64,000 bases of DNA from Paraburkholderia megapolitana (GTDB lineage: Bacteria; Pseudomonadota; Gammaproteobacteria; Burkholderiales; Burkholderiaceae). The stretch is taken from NCBI RefSeq assembly GCF_007556815.1, contig NZ_CP041745.1:4207001-4271000 (forward strand). Reading direction: 5' to 3'. The notes below the pieces were generated by a model. The model made no database searches, was not told the origin of the DNA, and worked only from the letters and a program-made list of their open reading frames with translations. The translations under genes and the position numbers were made by a program. Of this stretch, positions 21,260-31,246 are shown piece after piece (the first letter of the stretch is position 1; every line of letters begins with the position of its first letter).

Positions 21260-21454
21260 ATGATCCGCTGGCTGCTGACCACCTTCATCGCCGTCGCGAT
21301 CCTGTCGGGCTCGTGGCCGTGGCTGCGCAAGATCGGCATCGGCCGTATGCCTGGCGACGTCACGCTGCGACTGTTCGGACGCGAGTACCCGTTTCCGTTC
21401 ATGTCGACACTGGTGCTGACGATGGTGTTGTCGTTGCTCGCACGGGTGTTTTGA
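21260..21454 (+). CDS. small membrane protein, DUF2905 family
   Basis: 64 residues with two hydrophobic segments (residues 4-22 and 46-63) separated by a conserved loop (RKIGIGRMPGDVTLRLFGREYPFPFMS). The family is widespread and of unknown function. It starts 22 bp after the methyltransferase stop and is probably co-transcribed. Confidence 0.88.
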   Translation: MIRWLLTTFIAVAILSGSWPWLRKIGIGRMPGDVTLRLFGREYPFPFMSTLVLTMVLSLLARVF

Positions 21455-21481
21455 ACGCGGATATCCAAAGCAGGCGAGCCT

Positions 21482-22717
21482 TCAAGACTTCAACGCCGCC
21501 TCAACCGCCCGCACCCGCTCGCGATGCACGGCATCCTTGATCTGCGCCGGCTTGTCCTCATGGGCTTTGGCAACCGCGCCTGCATCGACCGCACGCGCTG
21601 CCACGAGCGCGATCCGCAACCGCTCCGCCTGCGGATACTCGCGCGCCTCGAAACCGAGCCGCCCACGCGCGTCGGCCTCGCAGGCCTGCAGCGCTTCGGC
21701 GAAACGCCCCGGCTTGCGCAGCGCATCGCTACGCTCGAACAACCGCACCAGCGCCGCGGCACCGAGCTCCATCACGCGATGAATATTGCCGTGCTCGCGC
21801 GCGACCAGTACGGCCAGATCGCGACATTCGTTAGGCACTCGCAGCCGCTCGCATAGCAGCTTGAGCAGATCGACGCTGCGCCCTTCGTGGCCGATATGCC
21901 GCGGCAGCACGTCGGCTGGTGTGGTCGCCTTGCCGAGATCGTGGGTGAGCGCCGCGAAGCGCACGCTGAGCGCATAACCCTGCGCCGCCGCGTGATCGAC
22001 CACCATCATGACGTGCACGCCGCTGTCGATCTCCGGATGGTGTGCGGCGGGCTGCGGCACACCGAACAACGCATCGACCTCCGGCAAGATTCGCGCAAGC
22101 GCGCCGCAGGCGCGCAACACATCGAACATCTGCGACGGCCGCTTTTCCATCAGCCCGCGCGACACTTCCTGCCACACGCGCTCCGGCACCAGTGCGTCGA
22201 CTTCGCCGGCAGTGACCATGCTGCGCATCAACGCCATCGTTTCGGGTGCTACGGTGAAATCGGTAAAGCGCGCAGCAAAACGCCCGATGCGCAGAATCCG
22301 CACCGGATCTTCGAGAAACGCGTCGCTGACATGCCGGAACACGCGCGCGCTCAGATCCGCCTGACCATCGAACGGATCGATCACGGGACCGACCAGTTCG
22401 CCGTCCGGCCGCACTTCACGCGCCATCGCGTTGATCGTCAGATCGCGGCGCGCGAGGTCTTCTTCGAGCGTCACGTCTGGCGCGTAGAAAAACTGGAACC
22501 CGTGATAACCGGCCGCCGTCTTGCGCTCGGTGCGCGCGAGCGCGTACTCCTCGTGTGTATGCGGATGCAGGAACACAGGGAAGTCCTTGCCGACCGGCCG
22601 GTAGCCTTGCGCGATCATCTGCTCGGGTGTCGCGCCGACCACCACATAGTCGCGATCCTGCACGGGCACGCCGAGCAGCGCATCGCGGATCGCCCCGCCT
22701 ACGGCATAGATATTCAT
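21482..22717 (-). CDS. cca: CCA tRNA nucleotidyltransferase
   Basis: Adds or repairs the 3'-CCA end of tRNAs without a template. 411 residues. The N-terminal polymerase-beta fold has VGGAIRDALLG (residues 6-16) and the metal-binding DRD at 21-23, then RRDLTINAMA. An HD phosphohydrolase domain follows (LTHDLGKATTP near 257), as in the enterobacterial-type enzyme that also trims 2',3'-cyclic phosphate. The start codon overlaps the stop of the GST gene by 4 bp (ATGA), implying translational coupling. Confidence 0.97.
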   Translation of the reverse strand: MNIYAVGGAIRDALLGVPVQDRDYVVVGATPEQMIAQGYRPVGKDFPVFLHPHTHEEYALARTERKTAAGYHGFQFFYAPDVTLEEDLARRDLTINAMAREVRPDGELVGPVIDPFDGQADLSARVFRHVSDAFLEDPVRILRIGRFAARFTDFTVAPETMALMRSMVTAGEVDALVPERVWQEVSRGLMEKRPSQMFDVLRACGALARILPEVDALFGVPQPAAHHPEIDSGVHVMMVVDHAAAQGYALSVRFAALTHDLGKATTPADVLPRHIGHEGRSVDLLKLLCERLRVPNECRDLAVLVAREHGNIHRVMELGAAALVRLFERSDALRKPGRFAEALQACEADARGRLGFEAREYPQAERLRIALVAARAVDAGAVAKAHEDKPAQIKDAVHRERVRAVEAALKS

Positions 22718-23361
22718 TCGCAGGTGTCTTCGCTAGGGATGCGGTGCGTTTCGCGCAACGCGTCTTCGATCCACGCGTGCACGGCGGGCAGCGCCGTGAC
22801 GCGACGTGCGTACGCGCTCGCAACTTCGGACAGCGCGGGCTGGAACGTATTGAAGCGCATCACCACGGGCGCGTACATCGCATCGGCGATGCTGAACTCA
22901 CCGAACAGGAACGGACCGCCATACGTATCGAGACAGTCGCGCCACAGCGCTTCGATGCGCGCGATGTCGGCCAGTACGCCGGGTGTCGCACCTTTGCCCG
23001 GAAACGACGCGCGGATGTTCATCGACATGCTCTGGCGCAATTCGGCAAAGCCCGAGTGCATCTCTGCGCTAATGCTGCGGGCGTGGGCGCGCGCCGTCGC
23101 CGCGCGCGGCCACAGTGCATGCTGCGGAAAGCGTTCGGCGAGCGTCTCGGCGATGGCCAGCGAATCCCACACGCCGAAACCTTCGTCGGTGATCAGGCAC
23201 GGCAGTTTGCCCGACTGCGAGTGCGTGAGAATCGCGGCCTTCGTGCCGGGTTCACGCAATTCGATCGGCACCTCATCGAACGGAATGCCGAAGTGCTTGA
23301 GCAGCACCCACGGACGCATCGACCACGACGAATAATTCTTGTCACCGATAACCAGTTTCAT
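22714..23361 (-). CDS. glutathione S-transferase family protein
   Basis: 215 residues from MKLVIGDKNYSSWS. The thioredoxin-like N-terminal domain carries SGKLPCLITDE and WDSLAIAETLAERFP, the glutathione gamma-glutamyl site region; the all-helical C-terminal domain carries FGEFSIADAMYAPVVMRF. Homologues use glutathione for detoxification or repair; the substrate here is unknown. It is coupled to cca by a 4-bp overlap, which in this group is a conserved pairing rather than a clear functional link. Confidence 0.92.
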   Translation of the reverse strand: MKLVIGDKNYSSWSMRPWVLLKHFGIPFDEVPIELREPGTKAAILTHSQSGKLPCLITDEGFGVWDSLAIAETLAERFPQHALWPRAATARAHARSISAEMHSGFAELRQSMSMNIRASFPGKGATPGVLADIARIEALWRDCLDTYGGPFLFGEFSIADAMYAPVVMRFNTFQPALSEVASAYARRVTALPAVHAWIEDALRETHRIPSEDTCE

Positions 23362-23390
23362 GCGGCACACACAGGTAGTGGAAGGAAAGG

Positions 23391-24344
23391 TCAGCGCCTT
23401 GCATTGGCACGGAACGCGTTGAAGCGCGAACGCGGCGATGCGCCGGTCAGGTACACGGGCGCGATCGTCTCGATGCTCGCGGGTTCGATGTCGAGTTCGG
23501 GCGCGAGCGGTGCGCTCAGCACGTTGTCGACACTCATCGAGTCGAGATTGTCGCGTGAAATGACCGGTTCGCCGGGCGCCATTTCGAACGTCATCGCCTG
23601 CAACCGAGCAAGCGGTTCGGGCAACCGCACGATGCGCGCGTGCCGGCCGATCACATCACCGCAATAACGCGCGAGCTGTTCGAGCGTATAGACGCTCGGG
23701 CCACCGAGCTCGTAAGTGCGGCCGCTCGCAGCGTCGAGATCGAGCACGTTGACAATCGCCTTCGCGACATCGCCGACGAACACCGGCTGAAACTTCGCAT
23801 CGGGCATGGCGAGCGGGATCAACGGGAAAACACGTTGCAGGAACGCGAACTTGTTGAGCAGTTCGTCTTCGGGGCCGAACACGACGGAAGGCCTGAACAC
23901 AGTAGTAGCCAGCGACGACGCGTGCACCGCCTTTTCGCCGTCGCCTTTCGAGCGCAGATACATGCTCGGCCCGTTCGACGCGGCACCGAGCGCGCTGAAA
24001 TGGATCAGCCGGTGAACGCCTTTGCCTTCGCAGGCGGCGGCGATTTTCGTCGGCAGTTCGACGTGCACGCGTGCGAACTCGGGGCCGTATGGATCGCCGC
24101 GTCGCCCGTACAACGTGCCGACCAGGTTGATCACGGCATCCGCGTTCTCGACGAAACTGGCGAGTTGCACCGGGTCGTAGACGTCGGTTTCGATCACGTC
24201 GATGGGTAGCAGCGTGAGATGGCGTGCGTTGTAACGACGGCGCGTGGCGATGCGCACATCCTTGCCGAACTCGACAAGCGCGCTGACAAGATGACTGCCG
24301 ATAAACCCCGAGCCGCCGATAACCGCAATGGCTTGATGTCGCAT
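23391..24344 (-). CDS. NAD(P)-binding epimerase-like protein, complex I NDUFA9 type
   Basis: 317 residues of the atypical SDR group related to the mitochondrial complex I subunit NDUFA9. The nucleotide motif is GGSGFIG at residues 9-15; NLVGTLYGRRGDPYG, HFSALGA and FRPSVVFGPED follow in the expected order. The Tyr-x-x-x-Lys catalytic pair is present as YLRSK. The start at 24344 is preferred to one 63 bp earlier because the motif begins immediately after it. Actual substrate unknown. Confidence 0.9.
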   Translation of the reverse strand: MRHQAIAVIGGSGFIGSHLVSALVEFGKDVRIATRRRYNARHLTLLPIDVIETDVYDPVQLASFVENADAVINLVGTLYGRRGDPYGPEFARVHVELPTKIAAACEGKGVHRLIHFSALGAASNGPSMYLRSKGDGEKAVHASSLATTVFRPSVVFGPEDELLNKFAFLQRVFPLIPLAMPDAKFQPVFVGDVAKAIVNVLDLDAASGRTYELGGPSVYTLEQLARYCGDVIGRHARIVRLPEPLARLQAMTFEMAPGEPVISRDNLDSMSVDNVLSAPLAPELDIEPASIETIAPVYLTGASPRSRFNAFRANARR

Positions 24345-24429
24345 TTTCGACTCCCTGACTGGAAGCCGCGGCAGCGGCCGGCACCGCATGCCGCCGCGCC
24401 GTGGCACGGCGGCGGTGCAGCCTCGACGC

Positions 24430-26397
24430 TTATGGCGCGATGTAGCCGAGGCGCGCCTTCAGCGATTGCGGCCGGCCTTCGAACAATGCCGCGTAGTAGA
24501 CGGTGTTGGAGAGGACGTTCTTCACGTAGTCGCGGGTTTCCTGGAACGGGATCGCTTCAGCGAAGATCGCGCCTTCCACCGGACGTTGCAACGACTGCCG
24601 CCAGTTGCGCGGACGGCCGGGACCTGCGTTGTAACCCGCTGTGGCCAGCACGTCGGACCCGTCGAACTGATTGTAGATCATGGACAGGTAGTTGGTGCCG
24701 AGCAGGATGTTGGTGTTGATGTCGTTCATCTGCGCACGCGAAATCGTGCCGAGGCCGATCTTCTTCGCGACCAGTTGGGCGGTGGCCGGCATCAGTTGCA
24801 TCAGCCCGCTTGCGCCGACTTCGGAGCGCGCGTTCATGATGAAGCGCGATTCCTGACGAATCAGCCCATACGCCCATTCGACGTCCAGACCCGTCGACTG
24901 CGCATCGCGCTCGACAACATCGCGAAACGGCGACAGATAACGCAGCGAGAAATCGTGATCGGTCTTCGTGCGGTCGGCCGTGTTCACCGTGCGGTCGTAC
25001 AGCTCGATACGGCGCGCGTACTCGGCAACGGCGAGCAGTTGCCGGTCGGTCATGCTGCGCAGCGGCCAGTTCCACTCACGATTGCCTTCGAGCCGCAGAT
25101 TCAGGTTATAGAAACGCTGCGCAAGATCGAAGCCCGGTGTGCTCGCGGCTTGCTGCACTTCGGCGTCGGTAACCGTCGTCTTCGGCGGAACGGTGATTTT
25201 CTGGCCAAGCTCTTCCAGGGCGAGCTGGCCGTAGAAGTTAAAGCCCTGCGAAATCTGCTCGAAGTCCTGGTTGGCCTGCACGGTGTCGCCGGCCTGCTTG
25301 AGCGCGCGGCCGTGCCAGTAAATCCACGCCGGCTGACTGCGCAGTGATGACGGCATCTGCTCGATCGACCAGCGCACCATCGTCCAGTCGCCGGCCAGCA
25401 GCGCGGTGCGGGTGCGCCACTCATAGGCCGGCGTAGACAGCGGTGCGTTCGCCGACAGCCTGTACCAGTCGACCGCGCCCGGCATCTGCTTCGCCGCGGC
25501 CTGATAGCCGATCGTGCCCCAGCCGATGGCGCGCTCCGGCGTGCTCAGCGAAGGTGCCACCGATGCGAAGGTCGCCGCCGCCGTGGCCGGATCGTTGCGC
25601 GCCATCCGCGTGATCGCGAGTAACGCCAGTTGATGCGACTGCGAGTCGGGACCGACACCGCGCGCGAGCAGCAGCGGTGGCGTGCTCGCCGCCTGATAGA
25701 ACAGCGTCGGATCGGGTCGCTGGTTGCCGAGTGCATCGAGCAGCTTGCTACCGGTGGTGGTCTGGTTCTGTTCGTACGCGAGGCGGATCTGCTGCCAGAC
25801 GTCGTCGGTACTGAACTGCTGGTTGATCGCCAGCGCGGTGATCAGGTCGACGCAACCGTCGCCGTAATTGCGCGGATCGACGAGCAGTCCGCGTGCCGCA
25901 TCGGCGACGTTCTCGCCGCGCGACGCGCGCGATTCGAGTGCGTAGCACTTCACCTGCGTATCGTCGTTCAGCACGAAGCGCGCGTACTGCTGATCGAAGT
26001 TGCGCCAGTCATGTCGCGCGCCGAGCACGACGAGGTAGTCGTTGCGCAGCCGGTCGGCAATGGCCTGGCCATCGTACTTTTGCAGGAACGACAGCACCGG
26101 TGCGTCGGGTGCATCGACGAGCGCGTGCCCCTGGTTGTCGAACAACTGCGGCTTGATCTGGAAGTACTCGAGATACGACGGCGCCGGATAATCCGGAATC
26201 ATCGCCGCCAGTTGTGCGGCGCGCGCCGGGTCGTTGTTGCGTGCGGCCTCGCGAAGCTGAACGAAGATCTGGTCGTCGTTCGTGAGTTGGGAGAGCGGAA
26301 CCGGTTTGACCGCGGAGGCGGTGCTGCATGCGACAAGCGCCGCGGCGGCAAGCATCACACTGGCCGCGCGATATACTCGATGGAAGCTTTTGGACAT
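24430..26397 (-). CDS. slt: soluble-type lytic murein transglycosylase, predicted lipoprotein
   Basis: Cleaves peptidoglycan glycan strands with 1,6-anhydro product formation in the periplasm. 655 residues. The N-terminus is a lipoprotein signal (SVMLAAAALVAC-S), so the enzyme may be anchored although the Slt70 family is often soluble. A long alpha-helical solenoid spans residues 40-480. The SLT catalytic domain is C-terminal with the catalytic Glu near residue 515 in YGLIRQESRF, then EVGASGLMQLMPATA and NILLGTNYLSMI. An upstream extension of the same frame to 26955 overlaps the divergent cyclo-ligase gene and is rejected. Confidence 0.95.
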   Translation of the reverse strand: MSKSFHRVYRAASVMLAAAALVACSTASAVKPVPLSQLTNDDQIFVQLREAARNNDPARAAQLAAMIPDYPAPSYLEYFQIKPQLFDNQGHALVDAPDAPVLSFLQKYDGQAIADRLRNDYLVVLGARHDWRNFDQQYARFVLNDDTQVKCYALESRASRGENVADAARGLLVDPRNYGDGCVDLITALAINQQFSTDDVWQQIRLAYEQNQTTTGSKLLDALGNQRPDPTLFYQAASTPPLLLARGVGPDSQSHQLALLAITRMARNDPATAAATFASVAPSLSTPERAIGWGTIGYQAAAKQMPGAVDWYRLSANAPLSTPAYEWRTRTALLAGDWTMVRWSIEQMPSSLRSQPAWIYWHGRALKQAGDTVQANQDFEQISQGFNFYGQLALEELGQKITVPPKTTVTDAEVQQAASTPGFDLAQRFYNLNLRLEGNREWNWPLRSMTDRQLLAVAEYARRIELYDRTVNTADRTKTDHDFSLRYLSPFRDVVERDAQSTGLDVEWAYGLIRQESRFIMNARSEVGASGLMQLMPATAQLVAKKIGLGTISRAQMNDINTNILLGTNYLSMIYNQFDGSDVLATAGYNAGPGRPRNWRQSLQRPVEGAIFAEAIPFQETRDYVKNVLSNTVYYAALFEGRPQSLKARLGYIAP

Positions 26398-26417
26398 CGT
26401 TGTTTCTGGAGCACGAA

Positions 26418-27017
26418 GTGAAGCCAAGCATAGCATGCAACCCCACGGCAAATTCGAAAAGCGCGTTGCGTCAGGCGCTGCTCGAAACGCGTCGCGAAGC
26501 GGCTCGCGAGCCGGCGCACAACCGTGCGTTGAGCCGTCGGGTGCTCGATGCGCTAAAGCGTTACGAGCCGGCATGCGTTGGTTTTTACTGGCCGCTCGAG
26601 GGCGAGTTCGACGCACGCAGCGCGATCGCAATCTGGCTCGCCACCGCAGATACGCGCGAAGCAAGTCTGCCGGTCGTCGCCGAACGCGGCGCGCCGCTCG
26701 AATTCCACGCGTGGGCTCCCGACACACCGATGCGCACCGGTCACCATCGCATCCCCGAACCGGCCTCCGCGCGCGTCGTGTTGCCCGACCTGCTATTCGT
26801 GCCGTGCGTCGGTTTCGATGCGCACGGCTATCGGCTCGGCTACGGCGGCGGTTACTACGACCGCACGCTTGCCGCGTGGCCCGGCGCGCGCAAGCCCGTG
26901 ACAATCGGTATCGCGTACGAGGCGTGCCGCATCGACACGCTGCAACGCGAAGCACACGACATTCCGCTCGATGCGATCGTCACCGACGCAGGCGTCTATC
27001 CCGCCGACGCCGGTTAA
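26418..27017 (+). CDS. 5-formyltetrahydrofolate cyclo-ligase
   Basis: Converts 5-formyl-THF to 5,10-methenyl-THF with ATP, returning a storage folate to the one-carbon pool. 199 residues from a GTG start at 26418, chosen because GGAG lies 8 nt upstream and the family's N-terminal helix (SKSALRQALLETRREA) follows. The ATP-site signature RLGYGGGYYDRTLA is intact, with VPCVGFDAHG before it. Its start is only 20 bp from the divergent slt start. Confidence 0.93.
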   Translation: MKPSIACNPTANSKSALRQALLETRREAAREPAHNRALSRRVLDALKRYEPACVGFYWPLEGEFDARSAIAIWLATADTREASLPVVAERGAPLEFHAWAPDTPMRTGHHRIPEPASARVVLPDLLFVPCVGFDAHGYRLGYGGGYYDRTLAAWPGARKPVTIGIAYEACRIDTLQREAHDIPLDAIVTDAGVYPADAG

Positions 27018-27142
27018 ATGCAATGACTGTAGTGAGTGCGCCGAGGCCGCGCACGTTGCACGACGCGCGGCAAGGTAAGGTGAGGTGAGGCGAAGCGATG
27101 AAGAACCCCCGCCGCCCGCCAGACTAGTCCCAGATCAGACAG

Positions 27143-27655
27143 CTATAGCGAAGCAGCCGCCCGCGCAGCGGTGTCGTACAGACCGGAGGCGTTGCGCATC
27201 AACTGTGCAGCCTCGCCGATCTGCTCATTGGTCAAACCGCTTTCCTTGAGCGTGGCGATCAGACAGCTTTCGCGCACCTCGCGATATTTCGCGCACAGGT
27301 CGCGCCCGGTTGCCGTCGCCGAAAAGAACACTTCCTTGCCGATCTTTTCGCTTTCCACATAGCCCCTCGCGACCAGCTTCTTGAGTGCGTAAGTTGCCAC
27401 GTGGGTGTCTTCGATGTTCAGCACGAAGCAGATATCGGCCAGCTTCTTGCGGCGCTCGCGATGGCTCACGTGATGCAGCAGCGAGACCTCGATGGCGGTC
27501 ATGTCCTTCTCTCCCGCCGCCGACATGCAACGCACCATCCAGCGGTTGAACGCATTGCTCGCCATGATGAGCCCGTACTCCAGCTCGGAGAGTTCCGCGC
27601 TCGTTTCAGAAACGAGATGTTCCGAGGAGACGATGTTGGTCGGTTGTCGCGCCAT
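27143..27655 (-). CDS. MarR-type winged-helix regulator
   Basis: 170 residues. Helix-turn-helix and wing are in residues about 60-125 (IEVSLLHHVSHRERRKKLADICFVLNI; DTHVATYALKKLVARGYVE; EVFFSATATGRDL). The start at 27655 is chosen over one 75 bp earlier because of family fit. It is divergent from pxpB, and the 185-bp spacer carries a repeated TTATTGATAA element, so it likely controls the 5-oxoprolinase operon and itself. The effector is unknown; 5-oxoproline or a related metabolite is a guess. Confidence 0.82.
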   Translation of the reverse strand: MARQPTNIVSSEHLVSETSAELSELEYGLIMASNAFNRWMVRCMSAAGEKDMTAIEVSLLHHVSHRERRKKLADICFVLNIEDTHVATYALKKLVARGYVESEKIGKEVFFSATATGRDLCAKYREVRESCLIATLKESGLTNEQIGEAAQLMRNASGLYDTAARAAASL

Positions 27656-27736
27656 GACAGTCGCTTTCAATACGCATAAAGGGGAGTGACCGGAGTGTAC
27701 GACGACTGCAGGCCGATGTGAGCCTGGCAAAAACGC

Positions 27737-27768
27737 TTATTGATAAATCGTAGATAATTTATTGATAA
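27737..27768. promoter_or_regulatory. direct repeat, candidate operator for the MarR-type regulator
   Basis: TTATTGATAA occurs at 27737-27746 and again at 27759-27768, exactly 22 bp apart (two helical turns). An inverted pair ATAAAT / ATTTAT (27743-27748, 27757-27762) overlaps them. It is an AT-rich island in the spacer between the regulator start (27655) and pxpB (27841). Confidence 0.5.
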
Positions 27769-27840
27769 TGTACGCTATGCAACACGAATGCAGGCTGCCG
27801 TCGGATGATGGCAGGCAATCCAGCACCCAACACCACCTGA

Positions 27841-28500
27841 ATGCGCATGAGCCAGCCCCGCATTTTCCCGTTCGGCGATACCGCTCTCGTCTGCGAAGCG
27901 CCGCCGCCCGCCACGCTCGATTGCCAGCGGCGCGTCTGGGCGGCCGCCCAGGCCGCGCGCGACTGGCCGCATGTGCTGGAAGTGGTGCCGGGCATGAACA
28001 ACCTGACCATCGTCTTCGATCCGCTCGAAACCGCTAGCGAAGAGCTGGCCGAGCGGCTGCGAGCCGCATGGGACGCGGCCGGCAACTCCGCTGCCGCCGG
28101 TCGCGCGGTCGAAGTGCCGGTTCAGTACGGCGGCGAGTTCGGCCCCGATCTGGCGGTGGTCGCCAGTCACACTGGCCTGTCGACGCGGGAAGTCGTGGAG
28201 CGGCACGCGGGCGGGGACTACACCGTGTTCTTCCTCGGTTTCCAGCCTGGTTTCGCCTATATGGGCGGCCTGCACGAATCGCTGCACACGCCGCGCCGCG
28301 CGGAGCCACGGCTCGAGGTGCCGGCCGGCTCGGTGGGTATCGGCGGGGCGCAGACGGGGCTTTATCCGGCGGTGTCGCCGGGCGGCTGGCAACTGATCGG
28401 GCGTACCGATGTGCCGCTCTTCGATCCGGCACGTACGCCGCCCACCCTGCTCCAGCCCGGCGACCAGGTGCGCTTCACGATTGCGGGGATACACGAATGA
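27841..28500 (+). CDS. pxpB: 5-oxoprolinase subunit B (KipI-like)
   Basis: 219 residues, or 217 if the second ATG at 27847 is used; neither has a strong ribosome site. Family motifs: FPFGDTALVCEA at the start, GMNNLTIVFDP, the loop FFLGFQPGFAYMGGL, and VSPGGWQLIGRT. Known function: with PxpC and PxpA it hydrolyses 5-oxoproline to glutamate using ATP. It overlaps pxpC by 4 bp (ATGA). Confidence 0.93.
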   Translation: MRMSQPRIFPFGDTALVCEAPPPATLDCQRRVWAAAQAARDWPHVLEVVPGMNNLTIVFDPLETASEELAERLRAAWDAAGNSAAAGRAVEVPVQYGGEFGPDLAVVASHTGLSTREVVERHAGGDYTVFFLGFQPGFAYMGGLHESLHTPRRAEPRLEVPAGSVGIGGAQTGLYPAVSPGGWQLIGRTDVPLFDPARTPPTLLQPGDQVRFTIAGIHE

Positions 28501-29558
28501 TCGACGTAATCCGCGCGGGCGTACTCACCACGGTCCAGGACCTGGGGCGCCACGGCTACCGGCATCTTGGTATTGCAATGGGCGGCGCGCAGGACCGTCT
28601 CTCACTTGAGGTCGGCAATCGTCTCGTCGGCAACCGGCCGGACGCGGCCGGCCTGGAAATCACCTTCGGGCCCGTCGTGCTGCGCTTTCCGCGCGCGACG
28701 CGCATCGCCATTACCGGGGCGGACTTTAGCGCGACGCTCGACGGCAAGCCGGTCTATCCGTGGTGGAGCCTGCCGGTCCAGGCCGGGCAGGCACTGAGCT
28801 TGCAAGTGGCGAAGCATGGTATGCGCGGTTACGTATCGATTGCGGGCGGCATCGATGTGCTGCCGATGCTCGGCTCGCGCAGTACCGATCTCGCGGCGGG
28901 GTTCGGTGGTCTCGGGGGCCGTGCGCTGCGCGACGGCGACCGTCTGCCGGTCGGCGTGCCGTCGGCGCGCAACGGTTCCGGGTTCGAGCCCGACGCGCCT
29001 GGGTTCGGCGTGAAAGCGCCCGCCTGGTGCAAGTTCGCGCTCGCCGACGAACCGCTGCGACGCGGCCGGCATCTGGCGGGACAGGCACTGGCGGTAGCGG
29101 TCCGTGTGCTGCGTGGCCCTGAGTACGACAGCTTCACCGCGGACGCCCAGCACGCTGTCTGGTCGGATGAATGGCGCGTGACGCCGAACAGCAACCGCAT
29201 GGGCTACCGGCTGTCCGGTAGCGAACTGAAGCGCACGCGCAATGCCGACCTGCTGTCGCACGCGGTATTGCCCGGCACGATCCAGGTGCCGCCGAACGGC
29301 CAGCCGATCGTCCTGATGAGCGACGCGCAGACCACCGGCGGTTATCCGAGAATCGGCGCGGTGATTCGCGCCGATTTATGGAAACTCGCGCAGGCGAAAC
29401 TGAACGGCAGCGTGCGCTTCGTCGAGACGACACCCGACGACGCACGCCGCGCACTACTCGACGAACGCACGTATCTGCGGCAGATCGACGCGGCAATCGC
29501 CATGCACGAGGAACGCTACCTGCGTCGGACAGCATCCGCGGCGCTACAGGAACTCTAG
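28497..29558 (+). CDS. pxpC: 5-oxoprolinase subunit C (KipA-like)
   Basis: 353 residues of the carboxyltransferase-like biotin-independent KipA family. Motifs: [21 protein letters not shown] near the N-terminus, [14 protein letters not shown] segment ([12 protein letters not shown]) and [11 protein letters not shown] in the middle, then [19 protein letters not shown] at the end. Start codon overlaps the pxpB stop, so the two subunits are translated in step. Works as a complex with PxpB and PxpA. Confidence 0.94.
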   Translation: MIDVIRAGVLTTVQDLGRHGYRHLGIAMGGAQDRLSLEVGNRLVGNRPDAAGLEITFGPVVLRFPRATRIAITGADFSATLDGKPVYPWWSLPVQAGQALSLQVAKHGMRGYVSIAGGIDVLPMLGSRSTDLAAGFGGLGGRALRDGDRLPVGVPSARNGSGFEPDAPGFGVKAPAWCKFALADEPLRRGRHLAGQALAVAVRVLRGPEYDSFTADAQHAVWSDEWRVTPNSNRMGYRLSGSELKRTRNADLLSHAVLPGTIQVPPNGQPIVLMSDAQTTGGYPRIGAVIRADLWKLAQAKLNGSVRFVETTPDDARRALLDERTYLRQIDAAIAMHEERYLRRTASAALQEL

Positions 29559-29566
29559 AGGACGTT

Positions 29567-30319
29567 ATGGAAATCGATCTCAACGCCGATCTCGGCGAAG
29601 GCTGTGGCTCCGACGAAGCACTGCTCGACCTCGTCAGCTCGGCCAACATCGCGTGCGGCTGGCACGCGGGCGATGCCAACGCGATGCGCGATTGCGTGCG
29701 GTGGGCCGTCGAGAAAGGCGTGTCGATCGGTGCGCATCCGAGTTTCAACGATCCTGAAAACTTCGGCCGCAAGGAAATGCAGCTGCCGGCCAGCGAGATC
29801 TACGCCGGCGTGCTGTATCAACTGGGCGCGCTATCGGCGATTGCCCAGGCCGAAGGCGGCCGCATCGCGCACGTCAAACCGCACGGCGCGCTCTACAACC
29901 AGGCGGCACGCGACCCGAAAATCGCCGATGCGATCGTATCGGCGGTGCACGATTTCGATCCGTCGATGGCGGTGTTCGCGCTCGCCGACAGCGGGCTCGT
30001 TGCGGCCGCGCGCGACGCCGGGCTGACCGCGATCGAAGAAGTATTCGCCGACCGCGGCTATCAGGCCGACGGTTCGCTCGTGCCGCGCAAGGAGCCCGGT
30101 GCGCTGCTCGACGACGAAGAACTCGTGCTCGCACGCACGCTGTCGATGATCCGCGAGCATCGCGTGCAGGCAATCAACGGACAGTGGATCGCGCTGAACG
30201 CGCAGACGATCTGCCTGCACGGCGACGGCCCGCACGCGCTGGCTTTCGCGCGGCGGATTCGCGCGGCACTCGACGAAGCCGGTATCGATGTGCAGGCGGC
30301 TGCGACGGTTCGGGGCTGA
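29567..30319 (+). CDS. pxpA: 5-oxoprolinase subunit A (LamB/YcsF family)
   Basis: 250 residues. The N-terminus [16 protein letters not shown] is the family signature; [25 protein letters not shown] and EVFADRGY follow. It starts 8 bp after the pxpC stop with GAGGACGTT before the ATG. Completes the ATP-dependent 5-oxoprolinase, which salvages pyroglutamate formed from glutamine or glutathione turnover. Confidence 0.95.
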   Translation: MEIDLNADLGEGCGSDEALLDLVSSANIACGWHAGDANAMRDCVRWAVEKGVSIGAHPSFNDPENFGRKEMQLPASEIYAGVLYQLGALSAIAQAEGGRIAHVKPHGALYNQAARDPKIADAIVSAVHDFDPSMAVFALADSGLVAAARDAGLTAIEEVFADRGYQADGSLVPRKEPGALLDDEELVLARTLSMIREHRVQAINGQWIALNAQTICLHGDGPHALAFARRIRAALDEAGIDVQAAATVRG

Positions 30320-30493
30320 GCGCACCCACCGCATTCACCGCACCCAACGCACCAACCGTATTAACGAGAGAAGCAGTACCCATGCGGCCGCCAAGAGCCG
30401 CAGCATGCAAAAAAGGCGCACGGCACGTCCGTGCACTGGCCCGGGTCGGCTGCGCTAGACAGCCACCCGGCAAACACCCGTTTGGAGATCGGA

Positions 30494-31246
30494 ATGCAGA
30501 CAACAGTCAATTTATGGCCGCTTATCGGCGTGGCCGTCATCATCGTTGGGTTTGTACTGCGCTTTAACCCGATGCTGATCGTCGCGGTCGCATCGATTGT
30601 CACGGCGCTCGCCGCACACTTCCCGCCGGACCGGATCCTTGCCGCCATCGGCAGCGGTTTCATCAAGACGCGCAACATCCCGCTCATACTTTTTCTGCCG
30701 CTCGCGGTCATCGGGCTGCTCGAGCGGCACGGCCTGCGCGAGCGCGCGCAGGCCTGGATCGGCGGTATCAAGGCGGCTACCGCCGGGCGCCTGCTGATCG
30801 TCTATCTGCTCGTGCGCGAGCTGACGGCGGCGGTCGGCCTGACCGGCCTCGGCGGCCATCCGCAGATGGTGCGTCCGCTCGTTGCACCGATGGCCGAAGG
30901 CGCCACCGAAACCCGCTTCGGCAAGCTCAGCGATGCGGTGCGCTACCGGCTGCGCGCCTACGCCGCAGCCACCGACAACGTCGGGCTGTTCTTCGGCGAA
31001 GACATCTTCGTGGCGTTCGGCGCGATCGTGCTGATGGTCACGTTCCTGAAAGAGCTCGGCATCGTCGTCGAGCCGCTGCACGTCGCGGTGTGGGGTATCC
31101 CGACGGCCATCTGCGCGTTCCTGATTCATGGCTTCCGGTTGATGCTGCTCGATCGCAGGCTCGAGCGCGAACTGCGCGGCAATAACGGCGTGACGAACGT
31201 AGCAAACGCTTCGACGACGCAATCGGCCACGGGAGACCGCACATGA
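30494..31246 (+). CDS. DUF969 membrane protein
   Basis: 250 residues with about six hydrophobic segments (LIGVAVIIVGFVL, LIVAVASIVTALAA, ILFLPLAVIGLL, LLIVYLLVRELTAAVGL, FVAFGAIVLMVTFL, VAVWGIPTAICAF). Good ribosome site (GGAGATCGGA). The family is nearly always paired with DUF979, as here, and often found with pyrrolidone-peptide or 5-oxoproline genes. A two-part permease, perhaps for 5-oxoproline or N-terminal pyroglutamyl peptides, is inferred; transport has not been shown from sequence. Confidence 0.88.
   Translation: MQTTVNLWPLIGVAVIIVGFVLRFNPMLIVAVASIVTALAAHFPPDRILAAIGSGFIKTRNIPLILFLPLAVIGLLERHGLRERAQAWIGGIKAATAGRLLIVYLLVRELTAAVGLTGLGGHPQMVRPLVAPMAEGATETRFGKLSDAVRYRLRAYAAATDNVGLFFGEDIFVAFGAIVLMVTFLKELGIVVEPLHVAVWGIPTAICAFLIHGFRLMLLDRRLERELRGNNGVTNVANASTTQSATGDRT

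Noticed and set aside
24391..24415. CCGCCG...CGGCGG inverted repeat between slt and the NDUFA9-like gene
   Set aside because: Possible stem-loop, but very GC-rich low-complexity sequence makes chance pairing likely and no U-run follows.
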